DNA from: a virus
Virus record (IMG/VR): IMGVR_UViG_3300019124_000020
Span: 1 to 37,325 of that record
Length of the DNA stretch: 37,325 nucleotides
Strand: one strand, 5' to 3'
Under the pieces are notes generated by a model that was not told the DNA's origin, made no database searches, and saw nothing but the letters and a program-made list of their open reading frames with translations. The translations under genes and the position numbers were made by a program. This document shows positions 1 through 4,366 of this stretch, piece by piece; positions within the stretch are counted from its first letter, which is position 1, and the number at the start of each line of letters is the position of its first letter.

Positions 1-6
1 AAAAGC

Positions 7-654
7 ATGGCAGTTCGCATCTCTGTCACCTCGAAGCTCGATGGCATCCGTTCGTGGTCCCTCCAGGCTCTCGATACGTGTCCAGGCTCTCGGTCCGCTG
101 ATGGCGGTCTGGTGCCTGCCTGCTCGGGGTGCTATGCAACGACGGGCAACTATCGGTTCGCCAACGTCAAGGCTCCCAGGCTCGAAAACCGCGAGGACTG
201 GAAGCGTGACGACTGGGTGGATGACATGGTTGCCGCACTCCAGAACGACCGCTATTTCCGGTGGTTCGACTCTGGGGATATGTACGCCCTGGAACTGGCC
301 GAGAAGATTTTCGAGGTCATGTACCTGACGCCGTGGGTCCAACACTGGTTGCCCACTCGGATGCACAAGTTCGCCAAGTTCGAGCGTGTGCTGGAGAAGA
401 TGGAAGCCCTGCCCAACGTGATGGTGCGTCGTTCCTCGGATGACGTGGACGGCACCTTCACTCCTGGGGTGCATGGGTCAACCATCATCCCTGACGCTGA
501 CTCGCTCCCTGAGGGTGCCGTCCGCTGCGAAGCGTATGACCGTGGGGGCAAGTGTGGCGGATGCCGTGCTTGCTGGTCGAAGGACGTTCCTGTCGTGGCC
601 TACGTGGCTCACGGACAGAAGATGGCAAAGGTCATCCGTCTTGTTGCGGCCTGA
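7..654 (+). CDS. GP88-like cysteine-rich phage protein
   Basis: A 215-residue protein that opens the early region. Two cysteine clusters are visible: CPGS followed by CSGCYAT near residues 25-45, and CGGCRACW near residues 182-190, followed by a V-AYVAHGQ segment. This pattern, with LDG-RSWSL before the first cluster, resembles the phage 'gene product 88' (GP88) family, whose function is unknown. The cysteines suggest bound metal, possibly zinc or an iron-sulfur cluster, but this is inference. The ATG is only six bases from the window edge, so its ribosome-binding site cannot be judged and a longer N-terminus is possible. It lies upstream of a run of very small genes. Family assignment is from pattern memory and is moderate. 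Confidence 0.6.
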   Translation: MAVRISVTSKLDGIRSWSLQALDTCPGSRSADGGLVPACSGCYATTGNYRFANVKAPRLENREDWKRDDWVDDMVAALQNDRYFRWFDSGDMYALELAEKIFEVMYLTPWVQHWLPTRMHKFAKFERVLEKMEALPNVMVRRSSDDVDGTFTPGVHGSTIIPDADSLPEGAVRCEAYDRGGKCGGCRACWSKDVPVVAYVAHGQKMAKVIRLVAA

Positions 655-673
655 ACTATCCAGATTGTCAATC

Positions 674-703
674 GTTGCCCTTGTGGATGCACCAGAGGGC
701 AAC
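674..703 (+). repeat. Conserved RNA hairpin, copy A
   Basis: The arms GTTGCCCT (674-681) and AGGGCAAC (696-703) form an 8-bp stem. The hairpin sits between the GP88-like gene and a small membrane peptide gene. Copy B at 1654-1682 shares the flanks CAATC upstream and CGTGG downstream. The last stem pair changes from U-A to C-G between copies, a compensatory change that argues for selection on RNA structure. There is no U-tract, so a processing or stability element fits better than a terminator. Confidence 0.5.
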
Positions 704-731
704 CGTGGACAACCTGCATAGGAGAACAACC

Positions 732-809
732 ATGACCCTGGTCTTGATTGCCTGCTGCGTGGCGGGATGGGTCTTGTCCCGTCCTGTCGTGAAGGCTCTG
801 CGTGTGTGA
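732..809 (+). CDS. 25-aa membrane peptide
   Basis: A 25-codon frame preceded by AGGAG (720-724) at seven bases, a good spacing. The peptide is one hydrophobic stretch (LVLIACCVAGWVL) followed by a short basic tail (SRPVVKALRV), so it is predicted to span the inner membrane with a cytoplasmic C-terminus. Its stop codon overlaps the GTG start of the next gene (GTGA), which suggests translational coupling. Function is unknown. Small early membrane peptides of T7-like phages often act on host envelope functions or on exclusion, but nothing here shows that. Short length limits confidence; the Shine-Dalgarno sequence and the overlap are the support. Confidence 0.5.
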   Translation: MTLVLIACCVAGWVLSRPVVKALRV

Positions 810-1174
810 GGTTCGCCGTGCGTGTCTTCATGTACTGGAACCTGCACAAGCAGTGCTGGAGCCTGAAAGCCCTGAGTGGTCCCTGCCGTGGTCGGGTGGT
901 CGGCCATGCGAACTCAGTGGAACTACGTCAGTGCCACTTCAAGGTCTCAGAAGCTGGTCGCCAGCGTGTGCTGCGCGAGAAGCGAAAGAACGTCCATGCC
1001 GGTGTGGTCGGTGAGCTTGTCGCTACCGATGCCCCGGTGAGCCTGGACGGAGTGCCCGTTACCTACAACCCGTACCGAGTCGGCCACTTCGAGTCGGCTG
1101 ACCTGTTGCGGACTCCCATGACCGAAGCGCCCCGCGTGGTTGCCAACGGTCGCCGCGTGGTGGCCTGCCACTGA
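806..1174 (+). CDS. Hypothetical early protein, 122 aa
   Basis: I place the start at GTG 806, which overlaps the preceding stop as GTGA. An in-frame start upstream at 767 lies inside the small membrane peptide gene and has no good ribosome-binding site. GTG 818 and ATG 830 are alternatives. The protein is basic, with a compact N-terminal half (FMYWNLHKQCWSLKAL followed by GRVVGHA) and a conserved-looking segment FKVSEAGRQRVLREKRKNVH at about residues 45-65. That segment resembles conserved hypothetical proteins seen in phages and prophages. No catalytic motif, signal peptide or membrane segment is visible. I cannot give it a function; early expression is inferred from position. Confidence 0.6.
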   Translation: MRFAVRVFMYWNLHKQCWSLKALSGPCRGRVVGHANSVELRQCHFKVSEAGRQRVLREKRKNVHAGVVGELVATDAPVSLDGVPVTYNPYRVGHFESADLLRTPMTEAPRVVANGRRVVACH

Positions 1175-1220
1175 CGCATTCATCAACCCTGTACTTCCAA
1201 CCTAAGGAGAGAGAGAAGCC

Positions 1221-1481
1221 ATGACCAAGAACGTCGCCAACGAAGCCAAGACCATGACCCTGGAACTGAACCCCCAGGAAGCCATGACCCTCGTGTCGCT
1301 GCTGACCGTGGGACTGGCATCGGCCAAGAAGACCATCACGGACCCGAGTGCCCCACCGAAGGCAACCATCGGTGCGCTCCTGGCGTTCACGATGGGCGAG
1401 CGCCTGATGGACAAGATCGAGAAGGCCATCCCGTTCGAGGAAGGCGAAGCCCAGGCACCTGAGGGCGCAACGCTCCATTGA
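1221..1481 (+). CDS. Hypothetical early protein, 86 aa
   Basis: The start follows a purine-rich Shine-Dalgarno tract, AAGGAGAGAGAG, at good spacing. The 86-residue product looks soluble and mostly helical: a middle helix rich in small hydrophobics (AMTLVSLLTVGLASAKK), a second helix (ATIGALLAFTMGERLMDKIEKAI), and an acidic, disordered tail. The first helix could be mistaken for a membrane segment, but it is short and followed by polar residues. No family is recognised. It heads a cluster with a 16-codon frame and a 36-codon membrane protein immediately downstream, so the three are probably translated from one message. Confidence 0.6.
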   Translation: MTKNVANEAKTMTLELNPQEAMTLVSLLTVGLASAKKTITDPSAPPKATIGALLAFTMGERLMDKIEKAIPFEEGEAQAPEGATLH

Positions 1482-1489
1482 GGGTCGCC

Positions 1490-1540
1490 ATGAACTACGA
1501 CGACCTGCACCTGCTGCTGTACGGGTGGACCAAGCGGTGA
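1490..1540 (+). CDS. Possible 16-aa leader peptide
   Basis: A 16-codon frame starting nine bases after the previous stop, with a modest GAGGGT upstream. Its stop overlaps the GTG of the 36-aa membrane protein as GTGA, the arrangement seen at two other places in this early region. The peptide is leucine- and tyrosine-rich. Its main role may be to couple translation of the downstream GTG, which has no Shine-Dalgarno of its own. At this length coding cannot be shown from sequence alone. Confidence 0.3.
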   Translation: MNYDDLHLLLYGWTKR

Positions 1541-1647
1541 AGCGTGAGACCCGCCAGCGCCTGGATGACGTGCTGACGACCGTGCTGCTTTTGCTCTGGT
1601 TCGTGTTCGCAGTCTTCCTCCCCGACATCTTCGCCCTCAACGGCTGA
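1537..1647 (+). CDS. 36-aa single-pass membrane protein
   Basis: GTG start inside a GTGA overlap with the preceding 16-codon frame. The product has a basic, charged N-terminus (KRETRQRLDD), then one strongly hydrophobic helix (VLTTVLLLLWFVFAVFL), and ends PDIFALNG. Positive residues before the helix predict a cytoplasmic N-terminus. It could be an early inhibitor of a host envelope process or a holin-like peptide, but no family is recognised. The second copy of the conserved hairpin begins seven bases after its stop codon. Confidence 0.5.
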   Translation: MKRETRQRLDDVLTTVLLLLWFVFAVFLPDIFALNG

Positions 1648-1653
1648 CCAATC

Positions 1654-1682
1654 GTTGCCCCTTCACTCCACGAGGGGGCAAC
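1654..1682 (+). repeat. Conserved RNA hairpin, copy B
   Basis: The arms GTTGCCCC (1654-1661) and GGGGCAAC (1675-1682) form an 8-bp stem with a 13-base loop. The upstream 12-mer CAATCGTTGCCC is identical to copy A (669-680), and CAACCGTGG follows the stem in both copies. Loop sequences differ, while the changed stem base pair is compensated. Each copy lies just after a small gene and 30-60 bases before the Shine-Dalgarno sequence of the next, so an mRNA processing or stability role is my reading. Confidence 0.5.
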
Positions 1683-1739
1683 CGTGGGTCAACCCTGGCC
1701 CTACTTCGTGTTCATTCAACAACCATAGGAGATTTCACA

Positions 1740-2003
1740 ATGCAAAACACAAGCCTGTATGCCGAGACCCCCGAGCGTTTCACGATGCGGAATGTTCTGT
1801 CCCTGGCTCCTGGGAAGTTGGTGGGGGTCACCTTCCGCAAGATCGACGGCCAAGTTCGTCGCATGTCGTGCCGTGTGAAGAACACGGACCGCACCAAGAA
1901 GTACCTGACGGTGTTCGACATGAATGCGCGTGGGTTCCGTCGCGTCAACCTCGATTGCATCCTGTCGGTCCGCATCAACGGCATCGACATGAAGGTCCAG
2001 TGA
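1740..2003 (+). CDS. SH3-like beta-barrel phage protein
   Basis: An 87-residue protein with AGGAG eight bases before its ATG. The body, VGVTFRKIDGQVRRMSCRV, then YLTVFDMNARGFRRVNLDC, then ILSVRINGI, is a run of alternating beta strands. It resembles a small phage family annotated as SH3 beta-barrel fold-containing, in which a 'KDG-xRxMxC' strand is followed by a 'V-D--xGFRxxxLD-I' strand. The biochemical role of that family is not established. Its stop overlaps the GTG of the next tiny membrane peptide. Existence of the gene is quite sure; the family call is moderate. Confidence 0.65.
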   Translation: MQNTSLYAETPERFTMRNVLSLAPGKLVGVTFRKIDGQVRRMSCRVKNTDRTKKYLTVFDMNARGFRRVNLDCILSVRINGIDMKVQ

Positions 2004-2083
2004 AGAAGCCCCAACGACTGGAGCGGTGGGCGGTCATCGTCTTCGTGCTCCTTGCTGTGGCCCTGTACTTCAGGACGAGGTGA
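2000..2083 (+). CDS. 27-aa membrane peptide
   Basis: GTG start overlapping the preceding stop as GTGA, the third such overlap in the early region. The peptide has a basic N-terminal end (KKPQRLERW), a hydrophobic helix (AVIVFVLLAVALYF) and a basic end (RTR), so a single membrane span with cytoplasmic N-terminus is likely. There is no separate Shine-Dalgarno, so expression would rely on coupling to the upstream gene. Function is unknown. It is the last gene of the first early block; base composition falls noticeably just downstream. Confidence 0.45.
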   Translation: MKKPQRLERWAVIVFVLLAVALYFRTR

Positions 2084-2093
2084 AAGCCCCCCC

Positions 2094-2123
2094 TTGAAAT
2101 CTGTAGCTCGACAGCAATATCAT
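2094..2123 (+). promoter_or_regulatory. Sigma70-type host promoter
   Basis: TTGAAA (2094-2099) and TATCAT (2118-2123) are separated by 18 bases, each matching the sigma70 consensus at five of six positions. The predicted start near 2130 precedes the 50-aa gene, the MarR-like gene and, past the opposite-strand tRNA, the integrase. The local sequence is more AT-rich than the surroundings. It lies in a non-coding stretch (2084-2214) with operator-like repeats just downstream. Confidence 0.5.
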
Positions 2124-2126
2124 CAC

Positions 2127-2170
2127 TTCCCATGGGGAACTGTTGCGGTATGTCAAGGTTCCTCTGGGAA
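2127..2170 (+). promoter_or_regulatory. Pair of operator-like inverted repeats
   Basis: TTCCC-ATG-GGGAA (2127-2139) overlaps the start predicted for the promoter just upstream. A second site, TTCC-TCTG-GGAA (2159-2170), has its centre 31.5 bp away, three helical turns. Both share the half-sites TTCC and GGAA. The arrangement suits cooperative repression by a dimeric winged-helix protein, and such a gene lies directly downstream at 2384. Binding is inferred. Confidence 0.4.
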
Positions 2171-2214
2171 ATATGACTACAACGACTTGGAAAGGAAGAA
2201 AGGAGGACGCGGAC

Positions 2215-2367
2215 GTGTTCTTCGAGCTGTTTAACTACGAAATCTATCTGGAGATCGAGCGTGTGTTGGAACCAGCCAAGCTGTTCGACTGGATTACTTA
2301 CGATGGTACAATTGAGGCGTGGGTGGATAGGTTCCACCTCGTCATCTCACGACGAATGCGTGACTAA
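2215..2367 (+). CDS. Small hypothetical protein, 50 aa
   Basis: I choose GTG 2215 because AGGAGG (2201-2206) lies eight bases before it. An upstream ATG at 2173 would give a 64-residue product but has only a weak GGGAA before it. The protein is rich in aromatic and acidic residues at the start (FFELFNYEIYLEIERVLEP) and ends basic (HLVISRRMRD). It is probably a small alpha/beta protein with no membrane segment. No family is recognised. Codon use is less GC-biased than in the replication genes, consistent with a separately acquired module. It is the first gene after the sigma70-type promoter and sits directly before the MarR-like gene. Confidence 0.5.
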   Translation: MFFELFNYEIYLEIERVLEPAKLFDWITYDGTIEAWVDRFHLVISRRMRD

Positions 2368-2383
2368 CGCGGAAAGGTAGGAA

Positions 2384-2716
2384 ATGAAAACCCTTTGGAA
2401 GCTGTACCGGGCGGTAGAAGAGATGCGGAAGATCGACCCGGAGATGCAGGCACACACCATCAACATCTTCCTGATGGTCTGCATGAACCCAGGGATCACG
2501 ATGAAAGACCTCGGGAATCAGCTTGGTCTCTCGCAGGCAACGATGTCTCGCAACATCGCGGCGCTAGGGAAGGTTCACCGTCTGAACCGCCCTGGTTATG
2601 ACCTTGTTCAGGCTGAAGAAGACCCTGTGGAGCGGCGGCGCAAGATCGTCAATCTCACAGCCAAAGGGAAGCGGGTTCAGGAGTCGCTTCTTTCGATCAT
2701 GAAAGAAGCCGCGTGA
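2384..2716 (+). CDS. MarR-like winged-helix regulator
   Basis: A 110-residue protein with a purine-rich AAAGGTAGGAA before its ATG. Residues about 25-60 hold a helix-turn-helix: GITMKDLGNQLGLSQATMSR followed by NIAALGK. A wing-like segment follows (GYDLVQAEEDPVERRRKIVN) and then LTAKGKR, the order typical of MarR-family winged helices (recognition helix, wing with D-x-R-R, then LT-x-G). MarR proteins bind inverted repeats as dimers. Two candidate operators lie about 215-255 bases upstream, at the start of the same transcript, and the integrase is downstream. I infer a regulator of the integrase module or of the lysis-lysogeny decision. No ligand-binding site can be read, and dimerisation is assumed from the family. 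Confidence 0.75.
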   Translation: MKTLWKLYRAVEEMRKIDPEMQAHTINIFLMVCMNPGITMKDLGNQLGLSQATMSRNIAALGKVHRLNRPGYDLVQAEEDPVERRRKIVNLTAKGKRVQESLLSIMKEAA

Positions 2717-2742
2717 ACCCTGTGAGGGGCGGAGTTAACTGA

Positions 2743-2826
2743 TGGTGCGCCGGGAGGGACTCGAACCCTCACGCCTTGCGGCAACGGATTTTGAGTCCGT
2801 CATGTCTGCCATTCCATCACCAGCGC
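2743..2826 (-). tRNA. tRNA-Leu(CAA), probable attP
   Basis: The reverse complement folds as a complete class II tRNA with encoded CCA. Acceptor arms are GCGCTGG and CCGGCGC with one G-U pair. The D stem is ATG/CAT. The anticodon arm ACGGA-CTCAAAA-TCCGT gives anticodon CAA (Leu, UUG codons). A long variable arm (GCC-GCAA-GGC) marks a leucine tRNA, and the T arm is GAGGG-TTCGAGT-CCCTC. It is the only minus-strand gene seen and lies 27 bases upstream of the integrase start. That suggests an attachment site copied from a host tRNA gene, so integration would restore the host gene. The intact 5' half means it could also be functional. Confidence 0.9.
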
Positions 2827-2853
2827 AAATTAATACGAAAGGAGCATTATACC

Positions 2854-3849
2854 ATGCCCGTGGTTTCTCGCGGGTCGGGCTATCAAGCCACGGTCCACCA
2901 TAAAGGCGAACGATTCCGTCGCCAGTTCAACACTCAGGCAGAAGCTGTAGCCTGGGAAGCTCAAGCCAAAGCCTCGCTCCTTCGGGGTGAACTCCCAGAC
3001 ATGGGAGAAGGAGAGTCAGGGGCACCAGCCACGCTGGAAACCCTCAAAGACCTCACCCATCGCCGGTTCTGGATCGGCACCAAGGCAGAAGAGACGGCAG
3101 TCCGCAACGCCTCCATCTGCATCAGGGACATCGGCAACATCAGTCCCTCCAAGGTCACCACTCAAACCATCGACGCGGTGGTCTTCAAGTGGCAGGACGA
3201 AGGCAAGTCCAACGCGACCATCAATCGCCGCCTGTCGGCCCTCTCGAAGATGCTGAAGTTCGCCAAGGAGCGGGGGTACATCACTTCGGTTCCCAAGATC
3301 GACCGCAAGCGTGAGGGCAAGGGACGCATCCGGTTCTTCACCCCGCAGGAGGAACAGGAGATCATCCAGTGGTTCGAGTTCACCGGCAACAAGGACATGG
3401 CCGAACTCGTGGTGGTCGCCATCGACACCGGGATGCGGCGCGGGGAACTGCTGCGGATCGAGGGTCGGGATGTCAACGACACCCTGATCAACATCTGGGA
3501 GACCAAGAGCAGCCACCCCAGGACCGTCCCGATGACCCAGCGGGTCAAGAACATTCTCCACGCCAGGAAGGAGCGCCTGGGTGAGGGGCTGCTGTTCCCC
3601 AACGTGACCGAGGACTCCATCCGGTACGCCTGGGACATCATGCGGGAGAACAAGGGGCAAAGCGACGATCCGCAGTTCGTCTTCCATACCCTCCGACACA
3701 CCTTCGTGTCGCGGCTGGTGCAGCGGGGCGTGAACCTGAAACAGGTCTCCGAACTCGCTGGTCACACCAACATCGCCACCACCATGCGCTACGCACACCT
3801 CGCACCGCGCAACTTGGTGGACGCGATCAAGGTACTGGAACCGGCCTGA
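2854..3849 (+). CDS. int: Tyrosine-family integrase
   Basis: A 331-residue tyrosine recombinase that would integrate the phage by strand exchange at an att site. I start at ATG 2854, nine bases after AAAGGAG (2838-2844); an open frame upstream runs into the tRNA and has no such site. The N-terminal part (about residues 5-60) looks like an arm-binding domain, followed by a SAM-like core-binding domain (about 65-160). The catalytic domain shows TGMRRGE with Arg195, HTLRH with His278 and Arg281, AGH with His304, and the nucleophile Tyr313 in MRYAHL. All essential residues are present, so the enzyme should be active. It is adjacent to the tRNA-Leu, and inverted repeats follow it. Integrases are known in some T7-like marine and other podoviruses but are not typical of the group. 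Confidence 0.93.
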   Translation: MPVVSRGSGYQATVHHKGERFRRQFNTQAEAVAWEAQAKASLLRGELPDMGEGESGAPATLETLKDLTHRRFWIGTKAEETAVRNASICIRDIGNISPSKVTTQTIDAVVFKWQDEGKSNATINRRLSALSKMLKFAKERGYITSVPKIDRKREGKGRIRFFTPQEEQEIIQWFEFTGNKDMAELVVVAIDTGMRRGELLRIEGRDVNDTLINIWETKSSHPRTVPMTQRVKNILHARKERLGEGLLFPNVTEDSIRYAWDIMRENKGQSDDPQFVFHTLRHTFVSRLVQRGVNLKQVSELAGHTNIATTMRYAHLAPRNLVDAIKVLEPA

Positions 3850-4034
3850 TTTTTCCCACGAGATCACGCGACAGAGCAATCTCGGCGTTACGCCACACGC
3901 CACACCACGTGGCGTTTGGTGGTGTAGCAGCCGATTTTGTTCCCCTCGTGGATACCTCAATCTCTTATGAATCAAGCACTTAGGAGAACGACCGATCTTC
4001 ACACAGGACTCAAAAGGCAACGCGCAATCTATCC

Positions 4035-4060
4035 ACGTGAGTAACTGATTCACGTATAAT
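4035..4060 (+). promoter_or_regulatory. Possible -10 box within inverted repeat
   Basis: ACGTGA (4035-4040) and TCACGT (4050-4055) form an inverted repeat with a 9-base spacer, and the right arm runs into a perfect TATAAT (4055-4060). No convincing -35 box lies upstream (TCCACG at the expected place). It could be an activator-dependent or repressor-controlled host promoter reading towards the RNA polymerase gene, but a terminator follows within 15 bases. Confidence 0.3.
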
Positions 4061-4073
4061 CCCCCCAGAAGAT

Positions 4074-4097
4074 GCCCACCTCAGTGTGGGCTTTCTT
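4074..4097 (+). terminator. Intrinsic terminator
   Basis: The stem GCCCAC (4074-4079) with GTGGGC (4086-4091), a six-base loop, and a TTTCTT run make a short rho-independent terminator. It would end host transcripts coming from the integrase module before the phage promoters. Confidence 0.55.
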
Positions 4098-4204
4098 CGC
4101 CCGACAACTATCCACTTCGTCAACTTATTCAGGACCACGCCACCAGTCGGTGTCGCGTGTGGCGTAGCCATGTCCTGACACGGGTTCGGAGAGGGTCGGA
4201 AGTC

Positions 4205-4223
4205 GATTTCCACACAGTTATGG
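4205..4223 (+). promoter_or_regulatory. Phage RNAP promoter P1
   Basis: GATTTCCACACAGTTATGG, first of a tandem pair 26 bp apart upstream of the phage RNA polymerase gene. It matches the 19-bp motif found eight times here. Placement before the polymerase gene suggests positive autoregulation. Transcription probably starts at the terminal GG, by analogy with T7. Confidence 0.8.
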
Positions 4224-4230
4224 CCCGCTC

Positions 4231-4249
4231 GATTTCCACACAGGTATGG
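4231..4249 (+). promoter_or_regulatory. Phage RNAP promoter P2
   Basis: GATTTCCACACAGGTATGG, identical to P1 except at one position (T to G). Its transcript would carry the whole 12-bp repeat array in its leader, starting a few bases upstream of it. Confidence 0.8.
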
Positions 4250-4262
4250 GGGATCAGGGGGT

Positions 4263-4346
4263 CACTGAAGTTGAACCTGAAGGGGCAACTGAAGTGGTCA
4301 CTGAAGTGGACTACTGATGTGTTTCCTGAAGGTGATTACTGATGTT
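4263..4346 (+). repeat. Seven-copy 12-bp repeat array
   Basis: CTGAAG or CTGATG begins at 4265, 4277, 4289, 4301, 4314, 4326 and 4339, giving steps of 12, 12, 12, 13, 12 and 13 bases. The best unit is ACTGAAGTGG plus two bases. The array fills the leader between promoter P2 and the RNA polymerase gene. It could be a protein-binding iteron set, a replication-start element or a leader translation control. Confidence 0.7.
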
Positions 4347-4366
4347 GATAACCACAGGAGAAACAC

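Larger units (their letters stand above)
3889..4166. repeat. Long-range inverted repeat near integrase
   Basis: The 18-base segment at 3889-3906 (core ACGCCACACG) is repeated in inverted orientation at 4149-4166 with 17 of 18 positions matching. The arms are about 240 bases apart. Repeats of this size flanking an integrase gene are often recombinase arm-type sites, although no core site is recognisable between them. Confidence 0.45.
3850..4204 (+). other. Non-coding region after integrase
   Basis: About 355 bases without a supportable gene, rich in inverted repeats. CGAGAT (3859-3864) pairs with ATCTCG (3879-3884). CGCCAC (3899-3904) pairs with GTGGCG (3909-3914). A partly matching promoter-like sequence, GATCTTCACACAGG, starts at 3994 but lacks the TATGG end. 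The stretch separates the integrase module from the promoters of the RNA polymerase gene and may carry integrase or IHF sites. Confidence 0.5.

Noticed and set aside
2831-2850. TAATACGA resembling a T7 promoter start upstream of integrase
   Set aside because: Only the first eight bases match; the CACTATAGGG part is missing, and the resident polymerase has a different promoter motif. AAAGGAG here is the integrase ribosome-binding site.
2776-2853. Longer N-terminus for the integrase
   Set aside because: The added codons overlap the tRNA-Leu and lack a Shine-Dalgarno, while ATG 2854 has AAAGGAG at nine bases.
3994-4012. GATCTTCACACAGG as a further phage promoter
   Set aside because: The left half fits, but the conserved TATGG end is replaced by ACTCA; probably a decayed or chance match.
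4246-4317. 23-codon frame through the 12-bp repeats (TEV repeats)
   Set aside because: Its ATG is inside promoter P2 with no room for a ribosome-binding site, and the repeats continue past the stop codon, so the pattern is a DNA or RNA repeat rather than a peptide.
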